Shown: piece by piece, positions 24,801-38,200 of the stretch | How the letters are laid out: every line of letters begins with the position of its first letter | Numbering within the stretch: position 1 is the first letter of the stretch | From: Chloranthus sessilifolius | Lineage: Eukaryota > Streptophyta > Magnoliopsida > Chloranthales > Chloranthaceae | Length of the DNA stretch: 64,000 nucleotides | Assembly (NCBI GenBank): GCA_021018995.1 | Contig: CM037586.1 | Location: 152,686,060 to 152,750,059 of the forward strand | Direction of reading: 5' to 3' | Notes under the pieces: generated by a model | Told to the model about the DNA's origin: nothing | What the model saw: the letters and a program-made list of their open reading frames with translations, nothing else | Database searches by the model: none | Translations under genes and position numbers: made by a program

Positions 24801-27800
24801 AAAGTTTTCGCAATAAAAAACTCAAAATTAGAAATCCCGTCATGACGTCCATGGACGTCCGTGACATACGGACAGTGGGGGTGTAAAATCACGGACATCC
24901 GTCACTGTTCACTGTGAATAGCAACTTTTTTTTTTTTCCTGAAGTTGAAATTCTGTTGCGGTTCAACTTCAATGCTCTCGATCTTGACGTTCCCCGTCAA
25001 ATAGTTTATTTTTTTTGTATTCCAAAATTTTTATGAATCCTCAAGCTATTAAATTGTATTGTACTTCCCCATCAAAGATCAACCAGTTCTTTGGTTTGCA
25101 GGTAATTTTGGTTGCTAACATAGTGTAAACCAAGGTTGCTGAAGTCATTTAACATGCATTTAGCTTTTTTTAATTCTAGTTGGATAATTGTAATTTTTTA
25201 TTCTGTTGTGTACTTAAAGTATGTACTATAGGTCTGGGAAGTGTAATTTCCAATGCTGTTATTTTGTTTTGTTGAAGTGAAATTTCTGCTTGCTATTATA
25301 CTGACTTATTGTGTTGGTAAACCTATATTATGCTCATGTTCTCTGCTAGGTTCCCTTTTAGTGGAAATTGATGTCTAACTTAGCTAATTCTTATACTCAA
25401 ATTATCTTTAATCATTCAAATTATATTTTTCTGTCGTCTATGCTGTAACGAGTTGATTCCTTTCTGCAGATTTCACAACAATTATAAGCCATATATTGAA
25501 AAGGTTTCCCTTTTTAAAGGATGCTCATCGGATTTCATTAAACAGATTGTAAGTCCCTCTTTTTACTGTTTACTTTCATAAATAGTTAGTTGATATGCAT
25601 GGATAAGCTGAAGTGTGGTGTTTGCATTGCGTTTCTTTATGTATTGATTGAATTGTATTTTATCGGCCATAGTTTGATAACTACTCTATCTTTGCAACAT
25701 CTATTGACGATTATATTTGGATATATATTGTAATTCCCTTCACTGACATGTATCTTATAGATCATAGTAGGATAACCTCAACCAAATTCCAGGAAAATAT
25801 GGAGAAAATGTCTCACATGTTCCTCTAATCTAGCAGGTAATTAGACTACACGAGGAGCTCTTTCTCCCAGGAGAAGTGATTATGGAACAGGGCAGTTCTG
25901 TGGATCAACTTTATTTTGTTTGCCATGGTGAGCTGGTAATAATTGATACCTTCTCTTCACATTTGATATTTATGTTTTTTATTCTGGACATTCTTATGTA
26001 CTAAAATTCACACTTTTCTAAAGCAAAAAAAAATTAATGTTACACCTTTTGTTCTATACGATATATCTTTTTCTTTTGATAGATAATCTAGGATTGAACC
26101 TGCCACCTAGAGGTTACAATATTGTCAACCTTCCATCAGGCTGCAGGGCCAATCCCTCTATACGATATACCTGGATGATTGATCCATCTCTTTTGAATAA
26201 ATTAAATTGCATTGCTCATTCCTTAAAGCTTAAAGTGTCCCAAAACTCAATAAACAATTTTACTGAAAGTGTTGTAGAAATTGAATCGAATTTTAAAATC
26301 ATAGAGGAGCCTTAATCGAATCGTAAGATTCATGAAAACCCTGATGGAGGGTTGAATGATCCATATAATAGTTGAGTTCAACTTTAGTTAGCCTTATTTT
26401 TTGGATAGGCAAGTTAAGATTGAACATGTCAACCTTCCAATTTAGCTACAAGCTGTTTACGCTAACTCAACTGAACTTTAGGTTTTTTATAGAAAAATAG
26501 AAAAAAAGAGAGAAAAGTGACGATACATGAGCCGCGTGTTACTGATTCATGTATTAACTCAGTTTTGTGGAATTTTAACTTGCAAAGATGAATAGTGCAA
26601 GATTCTTGTACAATATTCAGCTAGTTTAAGATTCAAGAGTGAAATGAATCTTGATTCACACTGTAAGATTCAATCTGAATCGTAGAAATCAGACTTGACT
26701 CTCAAGATTCAGACAACACTGCTGAAGTTGTAACTGTTTTTCTCAAGCTATCGATAAGCTGGAGTTGTATAGATTAAATGGAAGCACTGACTTCCAATAT
26801 ATAATTGCTTTAATGAAATTCTGCTTCAAATTCACATGGTGATGACTCAGGACCTATGATACTTAATTCGCTGGGTTTCCCAGCAAACTGCGAACTGGTT
26901 CGAGTGAACCAGTTCGCCATATAGTTCACTCCGATTCGGTGTGAACGGTGAATTGATATTTTCCTTAAATTAATATTTTATTGAAAAGTAAAAGCAGATA
27001 ATGAGACTCGAACCCACGACCTTCTAAATGCGGTGTACCAACGCCTAACCAATAAAGCTGAAATTCCTTTCTTGATTAAAATGTTACTTTAAATTCTTAT
27101 TATAGAACTCTATGTAGTTTATAATAATAATAATAAATAAAATTAAAAACTCATCCTACCCCTAGCGAATGGGGTTCACGTGATAATAGCGAATTGCGAA
27201 CCCAAATTCGAATCGAGCGAATTTGGGAACTAAGTAACATAGCTCAGGAAATGCATGCTTGCTGTATGCAGGTCAACCAAATATACAAGCACGGACTGGT
27301 CAATTTTTTAGTTTCTTAAAAGCATTGATGAAATTCCAGTACCACCATTCTCATGATCTGAACATTTAGATCCATGGCCAATTAATTAAAAACCTTTATG
27401 TGTAACCTCTTTTCGCTGGAAAAATTTTTCAGTAATATTTTTTTTCAGGGTTTCATTAGTATTCTACTTCTCTATCTGTTTTGTTCATAACTTGACAGGA
27501 GGGGGTAGGCATAGGAGAAGATGGATCAGAGGAGATTCTTTTGTCTTTTAAACCTGATGGTACATTTGGAGAAATTGCCGTTGTTTGCAACATTGCTCAG
27601 CCTTATATGGTTCGTGTCTGTGACCTATGCAGACTATTGCGTATTGATAAACATTCTTTTACAGATTTGCTACAAATGTATTTTTTTGATGGACGGACGA
27701 TCTTGAGCAATTTCCTAGAGGTATGTACTGATCGAAAGTGTAGTCAAATCGAAGTTCCTTATGTAGATTGCATCATTTCCAGGAGAATATCGACCCTATT

Positions 27801-30800
27801 GAGTTATGATATTTTGAAGAATATATAATTCCTTATAGAGAATTTCTTAAATGAACGATTGATTGTGCATAACTTGCTACATTTTATGAACTGCCAGGAA
27901 AAAGAAACAAAATTTTGGATTAAGCAACCGGAATCTGATGTCGCACTTCTTATTGGAAAGCAAGAAACCGAGTTTGCTTTAAGAGTCAACAATGCTGCTT
28001 ATAATGGAGATTTGGATCACCTAAAGAATTTGGTTAGAGGTGGAGCAGATCCTAAGAAGACGGATTATGACGGAAGGTCCCCTTTGGTATGAATTTTTTT
28101 TATAAATATTCTGAATCTTCACTTTGATTGCATACTGTGTCTTTTATGTGTACATGGGAGACTGCTAGGTATATGAATTGAAGCATTTTTTATCAAAATC
28201 CTATTCCCAGGCTCAGCGATTTGATTTATGTAATGAACTGTAACTTCATATTAATCGTACCATTCATATATTAAATCGTACGATTCGATTCAAATCCTCC
28301 AATTCATATGAATCTTACAATTTATTCATATAGGGCTTCATCGTCACAGATTAATTGTGAACCCTATTTTTCAATTTTTTTCTTCATTTTTCTCCTTTTA
28401 AGAAAAATATATTTTGAATGCTCTTTTAGTTTGCTCTAATAAAAAGTGTCTAGAATTTTGTCGTCTTCTTCCAAAACCCTTTTGCCTGGTTTTTTTTAAT
28501 AATATTTTTGTGATATAAACATAAATTCGGTTTCTGTTTGTTGCCAAAGTTCTCTTATGTCGAGGCCTATTAAAGCCATGCATGGTTTTGAAGGTCTCTA
28601 GTGAACAACACGTCTCAACCATTTTTTTTCGAGTTTCAAGTAATGAACCCATTATTTATTTATTTATTTTTATTTTTTGCTATAGATTGGTCTCTAAATA
28701 CCTTGATGATTAAACTTCTTTACTAGATATATAATTTTATATCAATTTATACTTTTAGTAACTAATGATTGATGATTGATGTTGAGGAGGAAGTGGAATA
28801 GTTCAGCTATAGTTTTGTACATTAATATCAGTGCATATTTTTTTTATATACTTTTGACACATTTTATAATTGATATTCAATCAGCCATACTTGGTTTACA
28901 TTCTATATACTAGTCTTTAAATGAAATATCATCTTATATAATTGATTATGGACATATTTGATGTAATTCAAATTTTTAGATTTATTGAATATTTTGTTCT
29001 TATTGAATGAAAAAATTGTTATGAATCTTAGGGTTCAATGATTTAGTGACGCAATCTGATTCACAAAATCCAAAACAATATTGCTATATGATTCTATTTT
29101 GACAGCACTCGGTACCATTATGATATTTTTACACAGTCCTTGCTGTAAGCATTTTCATTGAGCTACTTGTACATTGCATGGGATTCATGGGCTTTAGATC
29201 TTCAATCCAGTGAGACTCATAATATTTTGAATGTGATATTCTTCTTACAGTGATCCTTGTTGAAGGTCATATTGATGTTGTTAGCTGAATCTAAATATTT
29301 GAATCATGCCATTTACTCTTGTACCCCATATCTCTTGAAGGAAGAAAAAACCTGATAGCACCAATGCCATCTCCAACGACATTCGTAATTTTCTCCTTTG
29401 TTGGGGTCACTCTCAAATTTCTCAATGTACTCGTTCCTAATTCTATCCTTTGTTGTCATTCTACTCAACCATCTTAACATACACATCTCAGCCCCATGCA
29501 TTCTATTTTTATTTGTTTATTTTTTTGAGATGTAAGCTGGGCTCGATTGTGACCTTGAGGTTGCAATATTGTCAACCTTCTGTTGTGCTACAGAAACCGA
29601 ATTTGTGTTAAAGATTCACCCTTCAATTGAAGTAGAACACTTGGATTGCACAATACCCTGCTCACTTGTCTCCATTTTGTCCTGCTTGCATTGATCCTAT
29701 TTGAGATGTCCTCAAATTCAACATTTGATTGTAAAGTAAGCCTAAATATTGAAATTTATAACAATGTGGCACTACATGGTTTTCTATTTTAATTAAACCC
29801 TGCTCTAGACTATCGTGTTCACTAAAGTTGCCCTCTATATATTTTGTCTTTGTTTTGCTAATTTTCAGGCCTCTTGTGTAACACCCTTGCAGTAGATCTG
29901 ATCTTGACAGGTCAAAGTTTGACCATTATTGGTCCCAAATTTCTTTGAGTCCCCCTTGACCCAATTCAATGGTCTTAAAACCACTAATACATAGAAATCT
30001 ATGTCAGTGTGTGGTATGGAATACCAATGGCGCACTTGAAATTTATGAAAACTTCAAGGGCATTGAATTAATAAATTAAATAGAATTTATAATTAAATTA
30101 AATTGGAGCTAGGTGTCATAGAATGAGGGTAGGTGTCAAGGGGAGGAGCTAGGTGGCATGGAGAGAATAAGCATGGAGAAGTGGGTGCCAAGTGTTAAGC
30201 TTGTCCCCCACTCCCATATTAAAATACATCTCTCTTTCTCTCTCATCTCTCATCTCTCATCTCTCATTCACTCTCTTCTGTCTCTCACTTCAAAGTCCAG
30301 CACAAAGAGAGAGAGAGAGAGATCCTCTATCTTCTTCCTCACAAAGAGAGAGGTCCAGACAAAAGCCTTCCATCTGAGAGATCGCACTCACTTGTGATAT
30401 CCAAGGTCAACCGGCATAACCTCGGTATCACCCATACTATTATCGTCACATGTCCTTGCACAGTACAAAGATGAGCTCCCCCACCACCACCACACACACA
30501 CACACTCCACTGTCACCAGTTATCCGAACTAACCCATTCGTTAATCTCCAAGCACTCTCGTTCTCACTTGAAACGCCCCTCTCCATACTGCCAACTGTTT
30601 GAGTTATCCCATCCCTAACCCCCTGAAATCCTCATTCTAGACCCCCGCCACATTAGCATGTGTGACAATATTCTCAAAGCAGTTTTCGATCCCTCGGGAT
30701 ACTATTGACCCCACCCTAGTCTCCACTTCACCATCTTTCCTTCTTGAAAAGGATCCTGCCCCTCCTGTAAATCGAGCTCATTCACTTTTACTAAAGGAGG

Positions 30801-32066
30801 AAACACGCCCATTTCAAATTCAAATCTCAGGGACCCTTAATCTCCATCGTCCAATTCATCTTTGTGAATCCAAACCTTAGATCATCTCGCATCCTCTTTT
30901 CGCCTTTTCGGTCACTCTTCTAGCTGACCAACGCTGCGCATGGTGGCATCACCACCACTACCACCCGTTTTAATTCTGTCAATAGTGAGACTTGCCCCTG
31001 CTCTAAACCTTCCACTCGATTAACCTCTGGTGGTGCCTGATGGAACCACACCCCACCCTACCCACGACACACAATATCTTGGAGAAAGAGTTATCGGTTG
31101 TCATTGATCTTGCCGTGTTTCCATTTTGCTGAGATTCATACTGCCAATCCCCAAGAACCATCCACATTTGCATTTGATCCGGCTTAAGACCCTGATCATC
31201 CAAGCATGCCACGACAGAGCATAGAAGTGTAATAAAAAATCCCATCTTTGCCTTTCCAGCTGAAAGGCCTGACCAGATCCCACCATGCTATTATCATTTG
31301 TTCTTGTAGGAAAGGAGGCAGCAGCTATTAACCGTCGTTGTGTTGTGGTCTTACAGATTTCATTAGATTGGTTGAATCCTCCAATGAGTGTGATAATACA
31401 CTCATTCTTATATTCACTTATACTCATTTGCATTGAGAAGTAATTTACATATAGACTGGATAATGATTGGTATCACGTTGCAGTTTATCCAATGGGCCTG
31501 AGGAAAGATCAGATAGATGTTCCCCAAGGTTGAGCTTTCAGGATCTTCTTGCAACACTGTTGGGTAGCCAAATACTAGAATGTTGGCGAAGAACAAATGA
31601 TTTTTATTTATTTTTAAATTTTATGTGCAAAAATTGAGCTAAGAGGAAATGCGAAAACCAAATAGAACAAAAAAGAAGAAAGTTGAACTGGTTCTAACCT
31701 GCTCTGATACCTTGTAGGATATTTGTCATACGACATAAATACAAATGCAAATATGATGGTAATTATGAGATGACTAAAATCACTATAAAATATAAAATAA
31801 ATACAAATGCAAATTTTCCCAATATAAAATATTTGGGACTACTTCATTCTCTTTCTTAAGCAGAGGAATCTAGCTGAAATTCATATTTATATCTGATAAA
31901 TCTTTGTAGCACATTCAATCTTCAGCATATGGACAACTAGTATGTATAATATTCTGTTGGCTGATTTTTTTATTAATTTGTTTCCTGTTGTATGTATTAG
32001 GTGTTGCATACATTTTATAGCATTAATATCGTAGCAGTAGTCTAGTCATTATCATTTACACATTTA

Positions 32067-32130
<64 letters not shown>

Positions 32131-32239
32131 AGAAAAAGGGTCAGACATTCTCTAGCATTCAACCCTAAGGAAAGGGGTGCATGTTGGTGCCGCATGGCAC
32201 ACATTCCCCCTAGGATTCACCCATCGCTTTTGGGTTTTA

Positions 32240-32294
<55 letters not shown>

Positions 32295-35200
32295 GGCAGG
32301 AGCCTGCACTTGAGCTGTAGAGTGGAACTCTACACGAGTCATTTGGGTGCATGTGGCACTCAATTCGAGGATCACGTACATATGCAAAAGGTCGATCGAT
32401 GAGCCCAAGGATGGAGCCAAGGGGGGGCTAACAGGGGCCACGGCCACCCCCACTTATTTAGTTTTTTCTCTTTCTCTTTAATCTATCTTTCCTATTTGTT
32501 AGGCGCCAAAATGATTGGCCCCGTCTAAATAAATGCACCTGAGCTCTCTCTCTCTCTCTCTCTTTCTCTCCCCTATCTTTTAGGCGTCTCCTCTCTCCTA
32601 TCTTTTAGACGTGTCATCTCTCTCTCCTATCTTTTAGGCGTCTCAACTAAATACGCTACTTCAGTCTCTCCTACTTATTTTAGCAGCAATAGTTCAACCA
32701 CCCGCCTAAAGCTTCTCTTCTTAAATCATATCCTAAGACATATCTCTCTCTCTCTGACACATGATTACGTCATCGAAATTGTAAAACATAAAAGATCATG
32801 TGGATTCCTACAACCTCAAAAATCATGTGAATTTATTAGATTTATAAATTCAAATTCGCCATTTTCCTATTATTTTATCCAAATAGACCTTAAAAGTTAA
32901 AAATGAGGCTTAACCCAGTTAATATGGCTCCCAGCTATGGCAGATTGGCCCTAATGCCTATTAATAGGCGCACAAATATATATAAACAAAATATTTCTTT
33001 TTTTTTTTTTAATTTTGCTAACAGTAAATGAATATGAATGTTATTTTTATTTTTTATAACATTATACATTTCTTGTTCATACTTTGCCCCCCTCCCATGA
33101 AAGTTTCTGGCTCCGTCCCCTCCCCTCCCCCCCAAAAATAAAACTGTTTTTCATTGTTGATTTTCTGGTCAAAGATGGGAAATTTGGATGGCAAAATTTT
33201 TGAGTGAAAAACTCATATTTTGATCCGTAAAATAACGGGAAAAAAGGTCAATTTTTTTTCTAAAACCTTAGATTACTGGTGAACCCTTAAAGGATATGGT
33301 GCAATTCGCGATCATGTGCCATGTGGCACGTTTGAGTGTGATGTGTGCCTTTACGGATAAGGGGCATTTTTGCGGATCTGTGACATGTGGAATAAAAAAT
33401 TGACCATTTGATAGGTGCGAAATGATCTCAAGATCCATTTTGTGGAAAATCAGGGTGAACCACAATCTCCATTATCAAATCCGAAGCAATCAACGGTTTT
33501 TAAGGGGTTGCACGGATGGGCGATATGAGTTCGAACGCATGGATTCACCATGCGTTCGAACTTCTATGAATGATGTGTGCCCTTCAGTAAGCTTAAAACA
33601 TCCAAAAAACTAACTGTGATTAGTGAATGGCGGTGACTTTAAAATTACTGAAAGTTTAAAATGTTAGGTTCATTCACCTTTTCCTCTCTCTCCCTTTCAA
33701 TGAAGCACAAAGCTGCAGATCTGCAATTACAGCCAGGACGACAGCAATGACAAAGATGGAAATGACAATGGCATCGGCTGATCCGCAATGTTAGAGAAGA
33801 AGCCTTGTTTTATTAACTAAGTTTAAATTCTTGATTAATAATCTTTTATGGTTAATAAAGGAATTATGCAATTTTTAGTGAGAGAGAGAGAGGTAGATTT
33901 AACAAAAAATTAAAAAGAAAAAGAAAATAAAACCCTAAAGAGAGCAGTCGTCTATAAAATTTAGAGAGAGAGACATATTTCGTCTTCCCCGTTGTTCGAC
34001 ACCGGATGGAACCCTAGTTCATTGGATGGAACTCTAGATTCTGAAGATAGCCTTTGCGCCAATTGAACACTTAAATTCTGAAGGTGGTTCCTATTTCAAG
34101 AGGTTAGAGAGAAAGTCTTATTTCGTTGCCGATTTGAGAGAGAGAGCCCTATTTTGAGAGGTTAGGAGAGAGAGAGAGAGCACCATTGTGATTTGTGGGA
34201 GTACAGAGAGAGGGAGAGAAAAAGCGATTCATCAGGTTAGAGGTTTAGTGCGTGAAAAACAAAGTATCCCCGATCTGACTTTCCAAAACCATGTGTCAGT
34301 GGTTACTACCTTATCCATGTATCACTCCATATGAGGTCGAACGCATATAAAATAGTCTTACCCTGGAAAATTGTTATCGAAATCTGCAAATGGCTGAAAC
34401 AATGAGGTTACTTTATGGTTTGCTGTTCAGTTCAGTTATAGGAATGATCTTTGGTTTAAGTGACATTCCAACAAGCATAATCTATGATGGCAGTCCTTGA
34501 AAGGGTTACTCAATCACAGCACACTCAACATAGTGGCAAATAAGTGCTTGGAGTGTAGCTACTTTAGCAACAGTATTCCTTTAGTATATCTGAAGTTTTT
34601 GCGCATAAAAAATTAATCTCCACTTTACTCAGAAAAACACAATTTTCTTTTCACCTTTGATGAATAGCATATTCTTAGAACACATCACTTAATAGATCTG
34701 TCTCCAATATTTTAATCCTTAGCGTGTAGGACAGAAAGCATGGTTTAAAATATCAGAATTTGGCATTGTATCTTGGATATTTACTCGGTTCTAGTAGGCA
34801 GTATTCACCCTCTTGATCAATAAAAATGTTATTTAATTATTACAATGTATGATCAGTTTCTGTATTGTACCATTGACCAGGTTATCCAATATTTAATCGA
34901 CTGAAGACTCATTTATTGGACACTTATAAATGGGATGCTGTTTCAAATTCAAATTAATAATAGGAAAGATAAATTCTCCTCCCAATAGTCACCATCATTC
35001 GCTCTGCATTCTTGTATTTTACTTTTATTAACTTAATATTCATGAGCTTGCTTCAAGCGATTTAATAAACAAATATATACAATTCTTGTAAAAAAGATTC
35101 TCCCATTTCTCACTTTTAGTTAAAGTCATAGCTATAATTTTTTATCTTTTCCTGATATTTACTCAATCATATTGGAAGGTCTGTTTCGTGTGCAAGATGA

Positions 35201-38200
35201 ACATTATACACTATAGTTTGATTCATCTTTAATCTCAAAGCTGGAAATTGTAAGTTAACAAGCTTTCTAGGTGCAACGCATATTAATAATTCTCATGAAA
35301 GATTAGTATTCGTTCCTAGGAGATTATGAAATTAAATGCTCCTGATTATAAAAAGCCATTGTTTCAACAGCACCTCGCAGCGTCAAGAGGATATGAAGAT
35401 ATTACGAACTTTCTCATTCAAGAACGTGTGGAAATTAATCTTTCTGGTACCTATCTTTGTTGCATCAATGTATTATGAGCGGTGGCTTCCTAGTATTCTT
35501 TTGATTTGATATTGTAACCTATTGAAAGTAGTGTTCTTTGAAAGTTACATAATTTATCCTAATATATGTGTTAATTAGATAAGTTTGGAAACACACCCTT
35601 ACTAGAAGCCATCAAGCATGGACATGATCGAGTGGCTTCTTTACTTTTCAAAAAAGGGGCAGCATTAAAAGTTGAAGATGCTGGCAGTTTTCTTTGCATG
35701 GCTGTTGCAAGGGGGGATTCAGATTTGGTGAGTAGAGTTTTATCTTACGACATTGATCCAAACTCCATAGATTATGATCATCGACCACCGCTTCATATAG
35801 CAGCTGCAGAGGGGTTATATCTGATGGCAAAAATGCTGTTGGAAGCTGGGGCAAGTGTTTTCTCAAAGGACATGTATAATTTAAATATGCATTTCATAAT
35901 CCTAAGTTGGGTAACCGTAAATGCATGTTTATATGCCTCGTTATTTTATTCTTTGGAAGCCGGAATTGCTGCCTTAGGGTGGTTGACTGATTCTCTATGA
36001 GTCAGAAATGATTAATACGGGGTGTGTGATCATGCCTTCCGTGGGAATAGCTATCTTCCCTGTAAGGATCAGGATCAGGAACACCCATTCCCGCCCTGGG
36101 AACTGTAAGATACATTGTTATGAAATTAAATCATTTAAAAAAATATGTTATTTTATAGATGATGATGATGGAAATTTGATGGAAATTTGTGTTATTTCAT
36201 GGAGGGAATTTAATATGTTTGTGGTCTTTGAAAAATAACAGAATAAGTAAATTAGTATTGGGTGTGGAAAATAAATTCTTGAAAAAAAAAAAAATTCTTC
36301 AAAAAGACCCACCGCACATTTATTCTTATTGTAATAGTAAAAATATTGATATAGATTATTGGATTATATTAATATCTAGAATAGACTTATTTACCAAAAA
36401 TAAATTAAAATCCTGTATAGATGTGCACGTAAGTATCTTGAGGGGCCATTGCTTGGTGCAATGGTAAAATTCAAGCGTGAAGATGTGGATTCGAGTATGG
36501 AGAGCAGCCACTTTGTGTGCAAAAAGCTAAAGGTTAGGCCTGTATCTTGTCCAACCCCCCCTAGCACCCCTTACCTAAGGGATCAGCACTGGGTAATGAA
36601 TGGCCTTTTATGTGCATCTAAATATCTTACCTATAAATTGTTACAGCCAACCATCTCTTGTGAAGTGTTTTCAAGCACCCCTGTTATGCTATTATATACA
36701 TTATACAGTATTGATAAGTATACTAATTTTTTGTTGATTTATGAATTAAACTAGTTAACTCTTCTTTTAATCAATGAACTAAACATATTCATTGATATAG
36801 TTGCATGGAATAGCCATTTTTCTTTATTTATTTCTTGGACTGCTCCCAACGTTGAAACAGTTAAAATTGACTGTTCTTATGCCTCACTTTTTGCTCCACT
36901 CCCACTCCCACTCCCACTTCACTATTTCAAGTTCTAGCCATAAATCCTAACAGATTAGTGTCTTCAGGCTTCTAAGTTTCAGTTTTAGAATCTATTAGAT
37001 CATGGATACCGCATTTTTTATATAAACTAGCAGAACGCACGTGCAATGCAAGTGAAAGAAAAATAAAATATGCAAGTGGGGCTGTATTTTAAACCTCATT
37101 CAATTGTTGAAGTAACTTGAGATAATAAAAACCTTAAAATGAATCTAAATCATATTAAGTATAATTTCTAATGCCAATCAATTGAATGAGGTCTCTTGAA
37201 TGTAAAGGAGAAGAGAGAAGATTAACCAACATCCAAAAAGTCTTATGATCCAATACTTAAAAACGGGTAAGGTGAACTTGCCCGTTCAACTAATATATCT
37301 CGAAAATGATGATACTTATTTAGTTAGTGATTATTTTGGTTGAGTAATTAAGGTCCACATCATTTAAAATGTCGTAGGCATGTATAGGCTATAAAAGCCC
37401 GGGCACCTAGAGTTTTGGATATCTACTGTAATTTATGCATAGGCTATAAAGCCCGGGCACCTAAAGTTTTGGATATCTACTATAATTTATGATTATATGG
37501 TGGGGGACCATTGAATTCACTACTATAATTTATGATTATCTAGGACTGTAAATGCACCAAAGAAGGGCTCTACTTCCTCTCTCATCAAGAAGGTCGCTGG
37601 ACTGGCAATTCATGGATGCCGAGGACCAAATTACTGGTCACCAGCAAAATATATCTATACATAATATATATTAATCTCTTTCTAAAACAAAACCTAGATA
37701 AATGAATAAATGAGATATTTTTTTAAAGGAAAACAAAGAATGAAGAACTAATGAATTCTTGTTATTTGTATACGGTTTGGTTTCGATAAACTAACTCGGA
37801 GAAAGGGGCTTGATCACCTGAGAGAGACCAGAAAAAGGAAATAATTATTCTTTGGGTAAACCAAAATAAAAATATCATAAATTTTTTTATAAAATAATAA
37901 TAAGACACAAATATAAAGAAATTAAAATATGTTATAATTTTGTATAAAAATCAATAATAATAATGAAAAACAAATAGAAGAAGTTTTAAGGGAAAACATG
38001 AACTAACCTAAATATCCTTTCCCATTCCGAAAGTAAGTTTTTTGAATTTCTTTGATTAGCATGAGATCACTTTCCTAAGAAAAGTAGAGAAAATTTGGAT
38101 ATAAAAATATTAATTTTTTAATGAAGTCTGAAAAATACAAATATAAAAATCTAGAAGGAAGAATATTAACATACCAGGAAATCCTCTTCACAAACTGAAT

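Larger units (their letters stand above)
21580..24999 (-). mobile_element. Internally deleted Ty3-gypsy element in intron 5
   Basis: 3.4 kb with LTRs at both ends, TG...CA termini and a perfect 5-bp duplication aatag (21575-21579 and 25000-25004). The minus-strand PBS (tggtatcagagcc, just left of 24131) makes the right LTR the 5' LTR. Between the LTRs only gag and the far C-terminus of the polyprotein remain; protease, RT, RNase H and the integrase core are gone. It is non-autonomous. Confidence 0.92.

Noticed and set aside
26995..27075. tRNA gene on the minus strand
   Set aside because: B box and A-box-like sequence only; arms do not pair as a tRNA.
31101..31596. Minus-strand frames as a new gene in intron 9
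   Set aside because: No known domain, overlapping frames, and a repeat-like neighbourhood.
35874..36000. Extension of exon 11 as coding to the stop at 36000
   Set aside because: The ankyrin homology stops at SKD and only the spliced frame continues into WGSTPLNEA of exon 12.
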